NCBI RefSeq assembly: GCF_947501665.1
Contig: NZ_CANMWS010000012.1
Span: 1-64,000 of the forward strand
Origin: an uncultured Shewanella sp.
GTDB taxonomy: Bacteria > Pseudomonadota > Gammaproteobacteria > Enterobacterales > Shewanellaceae
Length of the DNA: 64,000 bases
Direction of reading: 5' to 3'
Below are positions 29,146-39,221 of this stretch, piece after piece. A program made the translations under genes and the position numbers. Every line of letters starts with the position of its first letter. Positions within the stretch are counted from its first letter, which is position 1. The notes below the pieces were generated by a model. That model was given only the letters and a program-made list of their open reading frames with translations, was not told the origin of the DNA and searched no databases.

Positions 29146-29206
29146 AGCGACTTTTTAGGACTGAAAACAGACTTAATCAATGTTAAAAAATATTTGAGGA
29201 CAATCT

Positions 29207-30205
29207 ATGACCGCTTGCAAGATGGAATTAGAAACAAAACAAACATCTGACCTTATTGAAAATCAATTAAAGACAAACTTACCCATTGTCACAAGAATAG
29301 GGACAAAACTCAGACAAATTAATCCCAGTGTCGTTGTTTTTATTGGCCGTGGCTCTTCAGATCATGCAGGTGTCTTTGGGAAATATTTAATTGAAATTGA
29401 AGCAGGCATTCCTGTCAGTCTTTCTTCACCTTCTGTATCCAGTATTTACCTTAAAAAGATGCATTTCAAAAACGCCGTTGTCATTGTCATTTCTCAATCC
29501 GGACGAAGCCCTGACATACTCACTCAAGTGAGAATGGCCCGCACCCATGGTGCTTATACCATTGCCATTATCAATGATGAAACCTCTCCTATAGCCAATT
29601 TAGTTGATGAGGTACTCCCTATTCGAGCCAACAAGGAAATTGCTGTTGTGGCAACAAAAAGTTACTTGTGTACACTAACGGCCCTTATTCAGCTAACAGC
29701 CCAATGGACAAAAAATAACGTTTTACTTCAAGAGCTTACTAAACTCCCAATGGCATTAAATAAAATTAACGCCCAAAAACCGCTACTTAAACCTTCTGAT
29801 TTACAAACCTTATCAAGCTTAGTCATTTTAGGAAGAGGATTTGGTTTTGCCATCGCTAAAGAAATGGCACTCAAACTAAAAGAAGTATATAGCATTCATG
29901 CTGAAGCCTTTAGCAGCGCTGAATTTCTTCATGGTCCCATCGCACTCATTCAACATGAAGTTGTATTATTGGATATAGGTGTGCAAGATGAAAGCCTCAG
30001 CGTACACCAAGTTAGAATAAAAGAATTAGAAGAAAAAAATACCAACATACTGCATTTATCACCATTAGGTGACCATATTCACCCTAGATTATCTCCTCTA
30101 TTGATCATGCAGCGATTTTACCTCGATATTGCTCAAGCGGCTGTCAAACTTGGATTTAATCCTGATGCACCTGAAGGGCTCAAAAAAATTACGAGAACAT
30201 TATGA
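29207..30205 (+). CDS. nagB-II: SIS-domain glucosamine-6-phosphate deaminase, NagB-II type
   Basis: A 332-residue protein with two SIS domains. The first (about 40-165) contains FIGRGSSDHAGVFGKYLIE and the phosphosugar-binding ISQSGRSPD; the second (from about 200) contains ILGRGFGFAIAKEMALKLKE and HAEAFSSAEFLHGP. The C-terminal NPDAPEGLKKITRT is typical of the group. NagB-II, known from Shewanella, converts glucosamine-6-phosphate to fructose-6-phosphate and ammonia and is unrelated to enteric NagB. The usual neighbours nagA, nagP and nagR are absent, and the upstream kinase is degenerate, so the pathway is incomplete at this locus. Confidence 0.85.
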   Translation: MTACKMELETKQTSDLIENQLKTNLPIVTRIGTKLRQINPSVVVFIGRGSSDHAGVFGKYLIEIEAGIPVSLSSPSVSSIYLKKMHFKNAVVIVISQSGRSPDILTQVRMARTHGAYTIAIINDETSPIANLVDEVLPIRANKEIAVVATKSYLCTLTALIQLTAQWTKNNVLLQELTKLPMALNKINAQKPLLKPSDLQTLSSLVILGRGFGFAIAKEMALKLKEVYSIHAEAFSSAEFLHGPIALIQHEVVLLDIGVQDESLSVHQVRIKELEEKNTNILHLSPLGDHIHPRLSPLLIMQRFYLDIAQAAVKLGFNPDAPEGLKKITRTL

Positions 30206-30468
30206 CCATCGTAAACTCTTTAAGTAACTCACACCATCTTGACGGCTAAACACTTTATCAAATCCCCTTTTTGAAAAACCTCTTCTCTTAATTGAAATAG
30301 GCGCTCAAAATGCCACTTGAAAACATACCTCTTATTTTAAGATGGTTAGGTATATCGCTAAATCACAATAAAATTCACAGTACGCGCATTACGACAATAA
30401 AATTAGCTTTACAACACCACATTGACCTTAAGAAACCGACAGAAACTAACTAAAAAATGTAACCGCTT
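30206..30468. other. Region after nagB-II
   Basis: A tiny frame starting ATGA over the nagB-II stop ends after 15 codons, and a 47-codon frame at 30310-30453 (MPLENIPLIL...) has no known relatives that I recognise. They may be remnants of a lost downstream gene; neither is called. Confidence 0.35.
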
Positions 30469-31158
30469 TTAGCCAATCATAGATAAATCATTGTCCATCA
30501 GCCACAGTGAATTTCTGCTGATGCCCATCCCATTCGCTTCGATTTTAGTTGTATGACTATCAACAGCTGTTTCTACATTCGTCATCCTAGCAGCTACATT
30601 ATCTATAACCGTCGTTTTTGTTTGAACATCCGTCAATGTTTCACCTATATTTGTAACCGTCGTTCCCAATTTGGTGGCCGTATTTTCTATTCTATTCACT
30701 CAGCCAGTGATATCATCACCAACAATATTCACCTTTCTTTGCAATGCATGAAGTTGAGACAATGTCGCTTTGGTCTCATCGGCTGTCACTTCTTCTTTTT
30801 CACCAAACAACGCCTTACGCTTAAATGCTGTCTCTTTATCTTCAAATTTTACATGCACTCTTTCAAAAGTATAATTATTGGCTAATAATGAAAGAGTATT
30901 TTTCGATGCAATGCTCGTATCCAATTTAGCCCCAACTGTCAGGCCAACAGAGCTGCCTAATTTCATATTCGTATATGCACCAATGGTATTTGACCAAGAT
31001 GCCCCCAATACCAACTTAAAACTATTTTCAGCAATCGGTTTATACCCCAGAAAATCGAATTCATGTTTAACATTCATTTTCCCTTCGAGTTTATTTATAT
31101 CAATAGGCTTAGACTTTGGCTTTTCACCTGTTGCCGTATTTGCTGTTGCACCCACCAT
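30469..31158 (-). pseudogene. Unknown beta-repeat/coiled-coil protein, copy A, split by a stop codon
   Basis: A 229-codon frame interrupted by TGA at 30700-30702. Before the stop are 152 residues with good ribosome site GAGGTGA; after it 76 residues continue in the same frame. The paralogue at 32449 has Arg at this position (GDDITG-R-VNRIENT), so a single AGA to TGA change broke the gene. Region 45-110 has alternating Gly/Thr/Ser strands (TIGAYTNMKL, SSVGLTVGAKLDTSIASKN) like a beta-solenoid; the region after 135 has heptads like a coiled coil. No known family. Stop readthrough cannot be excluded. Confidence 0.65.
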
Positions 31159-31989
31159 GACTCACCTCTTAAAAGTACGATTTTAAAATGATCAACAAAA
31201 TAACAATAAAACGTCAACTCAAATGGATATAAAACTTATAAAATTAGATATTTACAACAACACCCAATGTTATAGATTAAGAATGAAATCGATTAAGTTT
31301 TGTTATATCCATAATTCAATTTTTTCGGATCACGATCACAAGGGTATTTAAGACTTCATGGAAAGACTTTCATAAATTAAAAAAATAATGAGATATTTTT
31401 AATTTTGTAACTACAACTTATTCAGAAACATATATAAAAATACACCCAAATAATTGAAATTGACATTAACTAGAGTAAACACTTTACTTATTACACAATC
31501 AACAAAGAACCAATCAAAACTGACATAAGTTTACAAAGAGAAAAATATAACAAAGAATAGAAAACTACCTGCCCCCAAAATAATAGCAAAAGTATTATCG
31601 TTGAAATAAAGTTAAACACATTCCTTCTATTCGGACTAATGCCACCATCACAAAAGCCAATCTCAAAGCAATTTACGCCAATAAAATAGCATAAGGTAAA
31701 GTTAAGTCTGATATAAAAATAAAATGAGGAAACATCTCGAGTGCCAATGATGAATAAACCTTGTCCACTCACTATTGGCGCTTATGATTACATTACAACA
31801 AGATTATTTTAAGCGGGACCTCAATAACGTGGAAGGTAGCTTGATGTCATCAATGACGCAGACTTTTGAAACGTTTTTTAGTTTAGATATAGGTGAGAAT
31901 ATCGATATTTTGTCTTCTACTCATATTATCCTGCTGTACATAGCCTACTATTCAAGTCAACATTCCATCTTGGTATTGACAATATATTT
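31159..31989. other. AT-rich region upstream of copy A
   Basis: A 93-codon minus-strand frame (31491-31772) encodes a hydrophobic peptide with about two possible membrane segments, and a 73-codon plus-strand frame lies at 31775-31996. Neither has a recognisable family or strong ribosome site, so I leave both uncalled. Confidence 0.35.
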
Positions 31990-32207
31990 AACCTAAACTC
32001 GGGATAATGAGTGTCTAGTTTAAACCAGATGATATTAAAAATCAATGAATTAAATTGATTTCTTGTTTTTATTTATGTCATTTTTTGCTAAATGTCGATA
32101 TCAAGGCGGGATTTCGTGTCTAATAGCCCGCTATGAGTAGAAAGCACAACACAGATAGGGGCCAAAATAGCGATATTTAATGGTGCTGCTTAACCCGAGT
32201 TCAGGTT
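31990..32207. repeat. 218-bp non-coding unit with inverted ends
   Basis: Ends AACCTAAACTCGGGATAA (31990-32007) and TTAACCCGAGTTCAGGTT (32190-32207) are inverted copies with 16 of 18 bases matching. A third partial copy of the end lies near 32302-32322 (TTCGAGTTCAG). There is no coding content; a MITE-like or relic IS element is likely. Confidence 0.55.
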
Positions 32208-32448
32208 ATTTAGGCATTAAGCCAAATTTGCCAATAATAGGCTTATTGTTAACTCATTATCAGCAAATGGATTGTTGATCCTCTTGAACACTCCTTATTT
32301 CGAGTTCAGATTAATTACCCAATAATATTAATGCCATTATCTTAAATCTTAGTACTTCCAGACTCTATTTCACTGGGAAAATCCGCCATACACGTCCCCG
32401 CAGTCGCCATTTTAGTGAAATTTATTATAACAATAAATCAGAACTATA

Positions 32449-33276
32449 TTAGCTCAGCATTGTCATTCCAGCATCAACAATATTGATCCCACTCGCTGCA
32501 ATTGAGGCTTCATGATCTGCGAGATAAGCCCCTGCTTTCGTAATTTTAGCCTCCGCTGTATCCATTCTAGCCACAACATCATCTATAGCCGTTGTTTTGG
32601 TTTGAACATCTGTCAGTGTTTCTCCTATATTTGTAACAGTAGTCCCCAATTTTGTAGCCGTATTCTCGATCCTATTCACTCTTCCTGTAATATCATCACC
32701 GACAATATTTACCTTTGTTTGTAAAGCTCTTAACTGAGACAGTGTTGCTTTTGTCTCTTCAGCAGTCACTTCTTTCTTGGTAGCAAACACAGTACTGCGC
32801 TTAAAAGACACCTCTTTCTTGCTGAAAGATACTCTCGTTTTTTCTAAACTATAATTATTGCACAAAAGTGATATGCTGTTTTTTGAAGCTATGGTCGTAT
32901 CAAACTTCACACCTATCGTCAAAGAAACTGAGGTTGCCAACTTCATATTATTATAGGCTCCTACTGTCGTAGAAGTACTCACCCCTAATGTAAATGAAAA
33001 TTTATTATTTACAATCACATTCAAGCCAGTATTCAAAAAATTTCTTTGTCTAGTTTGCTGATTAAGGGCAACGGGTGAGTTAATATTTTTTTGAGTATCC
33101 TCTTTATCTCTTGCCTCTTTATCATCTGCTTTCTGTTGATCAATTGCAGCCTGATCCGCTGCGGCTTGATCCTCTACGGCCTGATCAGCTGCCGCTTGCT
33201 CAGCTTCTGCCAATTTAGCTTCTAAATAAGCCACTCTCTCTTCTAACGTCTGAGTTGTATCTGCTGTTTCAGTCAT
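32449..33276 (-). CDS. Unknown beta-repeat/coiled-coil protein, copy B (intact paralogue)
   Basis: I choose the ATG at 33276 (MTETADTTQTLEERVAYLEA), 275 residues, because GGGGGAAGG lies just upstream; an in-frame ATG at 33303 is weaker. Residues 1-70 are a low-complexity Ala/Gln/Asp coiled coil (AEAEQAAADQAVEDQAAADQ). Residues 95-145 have strand repeats of the form LGVSTSTTVGAYNNMKL and SVSLTIGVKFDTTIASKN. Residues 185-275 are heptad-rich (ALQTKVNIVGDDITGRVN, ETLTDVQTKTTAIDDVVARM). The Gly-spaced strands recall needle or spike beta-helices such as VgrG tails, but no conserved signature confirms it. No signal peptide. Related to interrupted copy A about 1.3 kb away. Confidence 0.7.
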   Translation of the reverse strand: MTETADTTQTLEERVAYLEAKLAEAEQAAADQAVEDQAAADQAAIDQQKADDKEARDKEDTQKNINSPVALNQQTRQRNFLNTGLNVIVNNKFSFTLGVSTSTTVGAYNNMKLATSVSLTIGVKFDTTIASKNSISLLCNNYSLEKTRVSFSKKEVSFKRSTVFATKKEVTAEETKATLSQLRALQTKVNIVGDDITGRVNRIENTATKLGTTVTNIGETLTDVQTKTTAIDDVVARMDTAEAKITKAGAYLADHEASIAASGINIVDAGMTMLS

Positions 33277-33823
33277 TACCTTCCCCCCAAAAACTGCTTT
33301 CATTAAAAAATAAAAATCAATGGAAATCTACCAAAGTAATATGACGACCAATCACTCAAACAACACAATATATAAAGTAATTAACCCCGTTCCAAAGCGG
33401 CCTCATTATTGAAGTAGTGGTAGACCTTTTATTAAAATAATTAAACCTACATAACCAAATCTATATCAATAAAATAAATTTAATGCGATTAATCTAAAAC
33501 TACAATACTTTATTGCATATAAATTCAAACAATTATAAAGCAAAAACAAAACAAAGGTAAAAACAAGAAGAAAAAGAAAATAAAAAACAATCATTTATTT
33601 AAAAACAGATGATTATTATCTGCTTTTGTTATAATAACACCCTATAACAAATGATAATAAAACAATTAAAATTAATTAACATCAATGTTTTGGCTTTATT
33701 TTTAAACACCACAATTAAATCAAGGCATATAAAAACTAAAAAAATTAAAAATACAGAACAAACCAACAGTAAAGCATCAAAAATAAGTTAAATATAAAAA
33801 ATACACCCATAAAAATAAATAAA
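33277..33823. other. Very AT-rich intergenic region between copy B and gnd
   Basis: About 550 bases, mostly A-rich on the plus strand, without a reading frame worth calling. Presumably it includes the promoter of copy B. Confidence 0.5.
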
Positions 33824-33856
33824 AATACCTAAGTCATTTTGTATAACTTAGGTATT
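33824..33856 (-). terminator. gnd terminator
   Basis: An 11-bp perfect stem (AATACCTAAGT / ACTTAGGTATT) with an 11-nt loop is followed on the minus strand by TTTATTTATTTTT, shortly after the gnd stop codon. Confidence 0.8.
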
Positions 33857-33894
33857 CGCAGCTTTATCTACACTTATTATTTTAAGCCATTCAA

Positions 33895-35442
33895 CTAATT
33901 CACTTTATGTAACTTTCGCTCTTTAGTACTCCAATTAAGATGATACTTCTCACCTATCGGTGCATCAATCCTTTCAAAAGTATGGGCCCCAAAGAAATCA
34001 CGTTGACCTTGTAATAAATTCGCTGGTAACACCGCACTTCGATAACCATCATAATAAGCCAATGCTGAACTAATACAAGGAGCAGGAATCCCCTTTAACA
34101 CAGCATAAGACACGGCTTGGCGCCAATCACTTTGCTTTTCAGACAAAGCGATACTGAATGTCTCCGCCATTAATAGGTTTTCCAGCTCACGATCAGATGA
34201 CATTTGATAAGCTTGGGTAATTGACTGCAAAAATGTCGCTCGAATAATACAACCTGCTCGCCAAATTTTTGCAATTTGTGCAAAATCGAGCTGCCAACCT
34301 TGCTCTTTGCCTGCCATCGCCATCAATTGAAAGCCTTGCGCATAACTAGAAACCTTCGCGCAATAGAGGGCATTTTCTAACTGATCAATAAAGGTCGACG
34401 CCTCAGTATGATCAATACGTCCTTTTTTCACCGTATTTGGGCCAGATAAAAGAGTACTGAGTGTCACTCTTTGTGTCTTTTGGGTACTTAAGGCTCTCGC
34501 ATACACAGCTTCAGCAATGGTGGGAGCAGGACAGCCAATTTGCAAACTACTGACCGCTGTCCACAAACCCGTCCCTTTTTGGCCCGCTTTGTCTAAAATC
34601 ATCTCAACTAAAGGCTGGGACGTGACAGGATCGTCTTGTTTCAAAATATCGGCACTGATCTCCATCAAGTAACTATTAAGACTACTCTTATTCCAACGTT
34701 CGAAAATGGCAGAAATTTCAATAGCCTGTAAGCCTAACCCTTCACTCAATAAATGATATGCCTCACAAATAAGCTGCATATCCGCATATTCAATGCCATT
34801 GTGCACCATTTTAACATAATGCCCTGATCCCGCAGGGCCAATATAGCTGGTACAAGCTTCTCCCTCAGTGACCGTTTGACCAGGCACAGTACGCTCAATA
34901 GGTAATCCCGTTTTGGCATCGACCTTAGCGGCAATCGCTTCCCATATAGGTTGAATGCGCTGCCAAGCTTTTACATCACCACTGGGCATTAAGGAAGGAC
35001 CAAAGCGTGCTCCCACTTCTCCACCGGAAACCGCGCAACTAAAAAAAGTAAACTGGTGTCGATACTGCTCTTCTCTCGCAATGGTATCTGTCCACAAACT
35101 GTTGCCAGTATCAATAACAATATCATCTTGCTCAATGCCCGCCTCTATCAGTGCCTGACACACACCATCTACAGCCCCACCAGCAGGTACAGATAAAACG
35201 ATAATCCGAGGTTTTTCAAGTTCAGTTAACATTTCAGATACGTTATCACAGCCTTTCACGCCCAAGGTTCTATTTAATCCCACTTCCTTTTGAGCTTGCT
35301 TAATCAGCCCAGAGACTTTTAATGCATCAAGATCAAAGGCAGACACTCGATAATGATTGTCTGCAATATTTAATGCTAAATTTTTCCCCATTACTCCTAA
35401 GCCAATAACGCCAATATCATAAAACTCGGTTTGCATGTTCAT
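33895..35442 (-). CDS. gnd: 6-phosphogluconate dehydrogenase (decarboxylating)
   Basis: A 515-residue NADP-dependent enzyme of the oxidative pentose phosphate pathway, converting 6-phosphogluconate to ribulose-5-phosphate and CO2. The N-terminal Rossmann motif reads GVIGLGVMGKNLALNIADN. CAVSGGEVGARFGPSLMPSG matches the substrate-binding VSGGEEGAR region, and ILDKAGQKGTGLWT is the family signature. It is about 45 residues longer than the E. coli enzyme, as in other marine gammaproteobacteria. It stands alone, with no zwf, pgl or edd nearby. Confidence 0.94.
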   Translation of the reverse strand: MNMQTEFYDIGVIGLGVMGKNLALNIADNHYRVSAFDLDALKVSGLIKQAQKEVGLNRTLGVKGCDNVSEMLTELEKPRIIVLSVPAGGAVDGVCQALIEAGIEQDDIVIDTGNSLWTDTIAREEQYRHQFTFFSCAVSGGEVGARFGPSLMPSGDVKAWQRIQPIWEAIAAKVDAKTGLPIERTVPGQTVTEGEACTSYIGPAGSGHYVKMVHNGIEYADMQLICEAYHLLSEGLGLQAIEISAIFERWNKSSLNSYLMEISADILKQDDPVTSQPLVEMILDKAGQKGTGLWTAVSSLQIGCPAPTIAEAVYARALSTQKTQRVTLSTLLSGPNTVKKGRIDHTEASTFIDQLENALYCAKVSSYAQGFQLMAMAGKEQGWQLDFAQIAKIWRAGCIIRATFLQSITQAYQMSSDRELENLLMAETFSIALSEKQSDWRQAVSYAVLKGIPAPCISSALAYYDGYRSAVLPANLLQGQRDFFGAHTFERIDAPIGEKYHLNWSTKERKLHKVN

Positions 35443-35743
35443 GTGTATTTGATCCCAAAGATCTTAATTTAAATCTCAACGATTAATCGGTTATTTGCTC
35501 CTGAGTATATACCTAAGCTAGACGTAAAAGCGAACATTTCATACCCGCTTTATACTGTTAATCAAACAATCAAAGTAAAACACAAACAACTTTAATAACA
35601 TATACATAAACCAAAGCACCACAAATTAAAACAAAAAAACAACAAACATCTTTTGACTTAAGAAACAATTATTACCCCTTGTCTAACATGCTCTCTGGCA
35701 AGGGCGCTTTACATTCAAGGATGCTGATAAAAGTTGCCTCAAG
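35443..35743. other. Intergenic region between gnd and liuR
   Basis: About 300 AT-rich bases between divergent genes; the gnd promoter should lie here. No specific site was recognised. Confidence 0.4.
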
Positions 35744-35761
35744 CTTTACCTTTACGTAAAC
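35744..35761. promoter_or_regulatory. Candidate LiuR operator upstream of liuR
   Basis: CTTTACCTTTACGTAAAC contains the palindrome TTTACGTAAA and lies 43 bases before the liuR ATG. A palindrome in this place fits an autoregulatory MerR-type site. The assignment to LiuR rests on position. Confidence 0.5.
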
Positions 35762-35803
35762 TTCATATATCTTGAAATTAAAGTGATCCTTAGGGCATTA
35801 TGT

Positions 35804-36199
35804 ATGGCCAATAATCAACACTCATCCATGACTTATTCTATCAGTGATTTATCAAAAGAATTTGATATCACCACCCGCAGTATTCGTTTTTATGAAGATC
35901 AAGGGTTACTCAAACCTAAGCGTCGCGGACAGACTCGCATTTACAGCTTAAAGGATAAAGTCAGATTAAAACTCATTTTAAGAGGAAAGCGCTTAGGTTT
36001 CTCTCTTGCTGAAACACGTCGATTATTTGAGCTTTACGATGCAGACAAAAATAGCAGTACGCAGTTACATACCATGCTCGATCTTGTTGAAGAAAAAAAA
36101 CGTGCACTCCAACAACAAATGGATGATATCAAAGTAGTATTAATGGAATTAAATTCTGCAGAGCAACAATGCCGCGCCGCCCTAGAACAGCAAGAATAG
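35804..36199 (+). CDS. liuR: MerR-family regulator LiuR of leucine/isovalerate catabolism
   Basis: I start at the ATG at 35804 (MANNQHSSMTYS), 131 residues, with AGGG 9 bases upstream; a GTG at 35783 would be longer. The N-terminal MerR domain reads FDITTRSIRFYEDQGLLKPKRRG, and RLKLILRGKRLGFSLAETRRLF is typical of the LiuR/IVD-linked group. The C-terminus is a dimerisation coiled coil without metal-binding cysteines. In gammaproteobacteria LiuR controls the branched-chain amino acid degradation genes, which follow here after 81 bases. Confidence 0.88.
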   Translation: MANNQHSSMTYSISDLSKEFDITTRSIRFYEDQGLLKPKRRGQTRIYSLKDKVRLKLILRGKRLGFSLAETRRLFELYDADKNSSTQLHTMLDLVEEKKRALQQQMDDIKVVLMELNSAEQQCRAALEQQE

Positions 36200-36280
36200 C
36201 ACTCACTGATGGGGCTATTCACGTTTTATGCCATCACACTCATTTAATAATAATAACTAGATTATCAGGATAATACACTC

Positions 36281-37450
36281 ATGAGCCAACTATACTCCAC
36301 TTTAAACTTCGGTCTCGGCGAAGAGGTTGATATGTTACGCGACGCCGTTCAAAGCTTCGCGGCAAATGAGATTGCCCCCATCGCAGAAAAAACCGACGTT
36401 GATAATGCCTTTCCTAATTCACTGTGGCCCGTATTAGGTGAAATGGGATTACTTGGGGTAACCGTACCAGAGTCATTTGGTGGGGCCGATATGGGGTACT
36501 TGGCACATGTTGTAGCCATGGAGGAAATCTCACGAGCTTCGGCTTCCATCGGTCTAAGTTATGGCGCTCACTCTAATTTATGTGTCAACCAAATTAACCG
36601 TAATGGCAACGATGCACAAAAAGCAAAATACTTACCAAAACTCGTTAGCGGTGAACATATTGGTGCCCTCGCCATGAGTGAACCAAACGCTGGTTCAGAT
36701 GTGGTTTCAATGAAACTCCATGCCCGTAAAGAAGGCGACCGCTATATTCTTAATGGAAATAAAATGTGGATCACCAACGGTCCAGATGCCCATACGTATG
36801 TCATTTACGCCAAAACAGATTTAGACAAAGGGGCCCATGGCATCACCGCCTTTATTGTCGAGCGAGGTTATAAAGGTTTCACCCAAGCTCAAAAACTCGA
36901 CAAACTTGGTATGCGCGGTTCTAATACCTGTGAGCTGGTATTTGTTGATTGTGAAGTGCCAGAAGAGAATATTCTAGGCGGACTGAATAATGGCGTTAAA
37001 GTCTTGATGAGCGGCCTCGATTATGAGCGTGTCGTACTCGCAGGTGGGCCCCTTGGGATCATGACAGCTTGTATGGACATTGTCGTGCCTTACATCCATG
37101 AACGTGAACAGTTTGGCAAATCAATTGGTGAGTTCCAGTTAGTGCAAGGTAAACTAGCCGATATGTATACTGGTATGAATGCCGCTAAATCCTATGTCTA
37201 TAATGTTGCTCGAGCATGCGATCGCGGTGAAGCTACTCGTAAAGATGCCGCAGGGGCCATTTTATATGCTGCCGAATTCGCCACCAAAATGGCACTCGAC
37301 GCCATCCAATTATTAGGTGGCAACGGCTATGTCAACGAATATGCCACGGGTCGATTACTACGTGATGCAAAATTATACGAAATCGGTGCAGGTACATCTG
37401 AAATCAGACGTATGTTGATTGGTCGTGAACTCTTCACAGAATCAAAATAA
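36281..37450 (+). CDS. liuA: Isovaleryl-CoA dehydrogenase
   Basis: A 389-residue FAD enzyme of the acyl-CoA dehydrogenase family that oxidises isovaleryl-CoA to 3-methylcrotonyl-CoA, the third step of leucine breakdown. Landmarks: [18 protein letters not shown] (FAD-binding), [23 protein letters not shown], and [16 protein letters not shown] with Glu249 at the place of the catalytic base that is characteristic of isovaleryl-CoA dehydrogenases. The C-terminus has [20 protein letters not shown]. First structural gene of the liu operon. Confidence 0.94.
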   Translation: MSQLYSTLNFGLGEEVDMLRDAVQSFAANEIAPIAEKTDVDNAFPNSLWPVLGEMGLLGVTVPESFGGADMGYLAHVVAMEEISRASASIGLSYGAHSNLCVNQINRNGNDAQKAKYLPKLVSGEHIGALAMSEPNAGSDVVSMKLHARKEGDRYILNGNKMWITNGPDAHTYVIYAKTDLDKGAHGITAFIVERGYKGFTQAQKLDKLGMRGSNTCELVFVDCEVPEENILGGLNNGVKVLMSGLDYERVVLAGGPLGIMTACMDIVVPYIHEREQFGKSIGEFQLVQGKLADMYTGMNAAKSYVYNVARACDRGEATRKDAAGAILYAAEFATKMALDAIQLLGGNGYVNEYATGRLLRDAKLYEIGAGTSEIRRMLIGRELFTESK

Positions 37451-37571
37451 TGCTCGAGGTGAAAATACCCCTTCAGAGACAACCGAAGTAACGCTCGAGG
37501 TTGGAACTCATTTTTCTTGAGCCTATTGTATATCCATTCCATAGGCTCACAGTACTAAAAGGATGTAAACC

Positions 37572-39179
37572 GTGACGCAGATCAGCAGCCGCATTAACAC
37601 TCGCAGTGATGAGTTTAAGGCCAAATATGATGATATGCTTGCGCTAGTGCAAGATCTGAAACGCAAGTTAGCCGACATAGAACAAGGTGGAGGGCCTGCT
37701 GCCCTTGAACGCCACCTCTCCAGGGGCAAACTTTTACCCCGTCAACGTCTTGAAAAATTACTTGACCCTAGTTCACCTTTTTTAGAGTTATCGCAATTTG
37801 CGGCCTTTAATATGTATGGTGAATCGGTGCCCGCTGCTGGGATCATTGCCGGTATTGGGCGTGTGAGTGGCGTGGAGTGCATGATTATTGTCAACGATGC
37901 AACGGTCAAAGGCGGTACCTACTACCCCATTACAGTCAAAAAACACATTAGAGCGCAAGAAATTGCTGAGCGCTGCCAATTGCCTTGCCTCTATTTAGTC
38001 GACTCAGGCGGGGCAAACTTACCGAGACAAGATGAAGTCTTTCCCGATAGAGATCATTTCGGGCGTATTTTTTACAATCAAGCGCAAATGTCTGCCAAAG
38101 GGATCCCTCAAATTGCCGTGGTCATGGGATTATGTACCGCAGGCGGCGCTTATGTACCTGCGATGGCAGATGAGTCGATTATCGTAAAAGAACAAGGCAC
38201 TATTTTTCTGGCAGGCCCCCCCTTAGTGAAAGCGGCCACAGGAGAAGAAGTCTCAGCCGAAGAGCTTGGTGGCGCGGATGTGCATACCAAAATATCTGGC
38301 GTTGCTGATCACCTCGCCCAAAATGACGAGCATGCACTTGAACTTGCCCGTCAAAGTATCACACGCTTAAACCATAATAAGCCCATTACGAGTCAATTAA
38401 GCGCCACTCGCGCACCACAATATGATCCCCATGAACTTTATGGCATTGTGGGTACCGATCTCAAAAAACCCTTTGACATTAAAGAAGTCATTGCCCGTAT
38501 CGTGGATAATTCAGACTTTGATGAATTTAAAGCCAATTACGGTAGCACCTTAGTCTGCGGTTTTGCTCATATTCATGGTTATCCAGTGGGCATAGTGGCC
38601 AACAATGGTATTTTATTTTCAGAATCCGCCCAAAAAGGCGCCCATTTTATTGAACTGTGTTGTCAACGAAAAATTCCCCTTTTATTCTTACAAAATATCA
38701 CCGGTTTCATGGTCGGTAAAAAATATGAGCATGAAGGTATTGCTAAACACGGCGCTAAAATGGTCACTGCTGTCTCTTGTGCCAATGTGCCTAAATTTAC
38801 CGTGATTGTCGGTGGCAGCTATGGCGCAGGAAATTACGGCATGTGCGGCCGTGCATTTAACCCTACTATGATGTGGATGTGGCCAAATGCCCGCATTTCT
38901 GTCATGGGTGGCGAACAAGCAGCTGGCGTACTGGCCACTGTTCGCCGTGATGGATTGGCTCGTAAAGGGGTCAACTGGAGCGCTCAAGAAGAGCAAGATT
39001 TTAGGGCACCCATTGTTGAGCAATATGACAAAGAAGGTCACCCTTATCATGCCAGTGCGCGTCTCTGGGATGACGGGATTATAGATCCGGCACAAACGCG
39101 AGATGTCGTGGGCCTTGCGTTATCTGCAGCCCTCAATGCCCCCATTGAAGACACGCGATTTGGTGTGTTTCGCATGTAA
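37572..39179 (+). CDS. liuB: 3-methylcrotonyl-CoA carboxylase, carboxyltransferase (beta) subunit
   Basis: A 535-residue carboxyltransferase that moves CO2 from biotin on LiuD to 3-methylcrotonyl-CoA. Crotonase-like halves are visible: [19 protein letters not shown] and [16 protein letters not shown] form the N-terminal acyl-CoA pocket; [21 protein letters not shown] with [14 protein letters not shown] form the C-terminal biotin pocket. The length matches known MCC beta subunits. Starts GTG at 37572 after an AAGGATG site, 121 bases after liuA. Confidence 0.93.
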   Translation: MTQISSRINTRSDEFKAKYDDMLALVQDLKRKLADIEQGGGPAALERHLSRGKLLPRQRLEKLLDPSSPFLELSQFAAFNMYGESVPAAGIIAGIGRVSGVECMIIVNDATVKGGTYYPITVKKHIRAQEIAERCQLPCLYLVDSGGANLPRQDEVFPDRDHFGRIFYNQAQMSAKGIPQIAVVMGLCTAGGAYVPAMADESIIVKEQGTIFLAGPPLVKAATGEEVSAEELGGADVHTKISGVADHLAQNDEHALELARQSITRLNHNKPITSQLSATRAPQYDPHELYGIVGTDLKKPFDIKEVIARIVDNSDFDEFKANYGSTLVCGFAHIHGYPVGIVANNGILFSESAQKGAHFIELCCQRKIPLLFLQNITGFMVGKKYEHEGIAKHGAKMVTAVSCANVPKFTVIVGGSYGAGNYGMCGRAFNPTMMWMWPNARISVMGGEQAAGVLATVRRDGLARKGVNWSAQEEQDFRAPIVEQYDKEGHPYHASARLWDDGIIDPAQTRDVVGLALSAALNAPIEDTRFGVFRM

Positions 39180-39221
39180 AGCATGCTCCCTGTTGCCTAA
39201 TTAGTGAATAAAGAGAAATGC

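Noticed and set aside
31491..31772. 93-codon minus-strand frame with possible membrane segments
   Set aside because: Could be a small membrane protein, but there is no ribosome site, family or operon context to support it.
26474..33276. Whole 26-33 kb zone as a prophage, suggested by the CI-like regulator and phage-type exonuclease
   Set aside because: No integrase, terminase, capsid, tail or lysis genes and no attachment repeats were seen.
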